From the NCBI GenBank assembly GCA_902608175.1, contig CACLNC010000006.1:1-32895 (forward strand): DNA of 32,895 bases. The letters run 5' to 3'. A program made the position numbers and the translations under genes. The DNA is from an uncultured marine group I thaumarchaeote (GTDB lineage: Archaea; Thermoproteota; Nitrososphaeria; Nitrososphaerales; Nitrosopumilaceae). The notes under the pieces are model-generated. The model was given only the letters and a program-made list of their open reading frames with translations. It was not told the origin of the DNA and ran no database searches. Within the stretch, counting starts at the first letter, position 1. Each line of letters begins with the position of its first letter. Below are positions 32,299 to 32,895 of the stretch, in pieces.

Positions 32299-32895
32299 AT
32301 GGAAGAATTTGATAAAGAAAAAAATGAAATCTCTCTGAAAAAAAGTGATGAAGGTAAACTAATAAAACCTGATTTCCAAAGAAATAAGCTTTTCAAAAAG
32401 GGTGTACATCAGATGGCTGATGAGAAATTAGAAGAGGCTGCAAGAACATTTGAGATGATCTTACGAACAGATCCCAATGATGTTGAAGCATTACTAAAAC
32501 TCGGTTACTCTAGATTCCATTTGGATGACTTTTCTGAATCAATAAAGTCTTATGATAAAGTTCTTGATATTGATATTACAAATCAGGAAGCATGGAACTT
32601 AAAATCATTAGTTCATTATGAAAAAAAGAGTTATGCAAAGGCTCTAGACTGTGTTGAAAAAGCAATTGATTCAGATCCAACATATGGTATGGCTTGGTAT
32701 AACAAAGCATGTTATCTTTCACTACTTAACCAAGTTCCTGATGCACTTGATTCATTGAAACGTTCTATAGAAATTGATGTAAAAAATGCAAGAAAAGCAG
32801 TAAAAGATAGAGACTTTGTTAATGTAAGAGCAGAAGATGGATTCAAAAGAATAATTGAAGTTGTTATAATAGAATCACTACGACAAGGATATCAT
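32299..32895 (+). CDS. TPR-repeat protein (partial, runs off right edge)
   Basis: An open frame starts at ATG 32299 (MEEFDKEKNEISLKKSDEGK) and continues to the window end without a stop, so at least 199 residues. After a charged N-terminus, three or four 34-residue TPR units follow (for example VEALLKLGYSRFHLDDFSES, AWNLKSLVHYEKKSYAKALD, AWYNKACYLSLLNQVPDALD). No signal peptide. TPRs bind partner proteins; the partner is unknown. An AT-rich box at about 32263-32272 lies 27-36 nt upstream. It is divergent from the collagen-like gene. Confidence 0.85.
   Translation, partial: MEEFDKEKNEISLKKSDEGKLIKPDFQRNKLFKKGVHQMADEKLEEAARTFEMILRTDPNDVEALLKLGYSRFHLDDFSESIKSYDKVLDIDITNQEAWNLKSLVHYEKKSYAKALDCVEKAIDSDPTYGMAWYNKACYLSLLNQVPDALDSLKRSIEIDVKNARKAVKDRDFVNVRAEDGFKRIIEVVIIESLRQGYH

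Overview
The window is AT-rich chromosomal DNA from an archaeon, most likely a marine ammonia-oxidising Thaumarchaeon (Nitrosopumilus-like). The evidence is the gene set: a PRC-barrel CdvA cell-division protein, FEN1, a Dpo4-type Y-family polymerase, an Nre-family repair protein, an archaeal proteasome beta subunit, TrmI, a geranylgeranyl-reductase-family flavoprotein, QueE, an archaeosortase-like enzyme and a secreted protein with two 'WIKN-x-A-x-WW' repeats. Many start codons have an AT-rich box about 25-30 nt upstream, as expected for leaderless archaeal transcripts. The genus is inferred from remembered protein families, not from a search.

Layout: (1) 1-1521: small hypothetical genes (a coiled-coil protein cut by the left edge, a DUF3892 protein, a two-helix membrane protein, a 39-residue ORF). 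(2) 1522-3419: an intron-containing tRNA-Ser(CGA), fen1 and an exported protein. (3) 3421-6197, minus: cdvA followed by AMP-forming acetyl-CoA synthetase. (4) 6330-10180, plus: a small conserved gene, a tandem-domain ThyX-like protein, msrB, homoserine dehydrogenase and a PUA protein, mostly overlapping or closely spaced. (5) 10177-15138, minus: queE, trmI, nnrD, an M20 peptidase, a very basic histone-H1-like protein and a proteasome beta subunit with Ala in place of the catalytic Thr. (6) 15193-18802: a 32-residue Cys-rich ORF sharing one AT box with queE, the radical SAM gene amrS, and a phosphate-type operon (DUF47, PiT, MIP channel, 35-residue membrane protein). (7) 18928-22992, plus: C2H2 protein, DsbA-like oxidoreductase with a CxC membrane protein, nreA, archaeosortase and a 39-residue membrane protein. 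(8) 22994-29141: Dpo4, a hypothetical plus a 3-hydroxyisobutyrate-dehydrogenase-like enzyme, a DUF99 protein with an overlapping 36-residue membrane protein, and a reductase-methyltransferase-birA cluster. (9) 29201-32895: an exported TPR plus metzincin metallopeptidase facing, tail to tail, a collagen-like protein with 107 uninterrupted Gly-X-Y triplets, then a TPR protein cut by the right edge.

Themes: DNA replication and repair proteins with C-terminal PCNA-binding peptides (FEN1, NreA, Dpo4); redox and repair housekeeping (MsrB, DsbA, NnrD); carbon metabolism tied to CoA and biotin (Acs, BirA); and envelope or extracellular biology (archaeosortase, metallopeptidase). The most unusual part is region 9, where a matrixin-like protease and a collagen-like protein overlap at their 3' ends. 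I see no insertion sequences, prophage, CRISPR array or rRNA genes.
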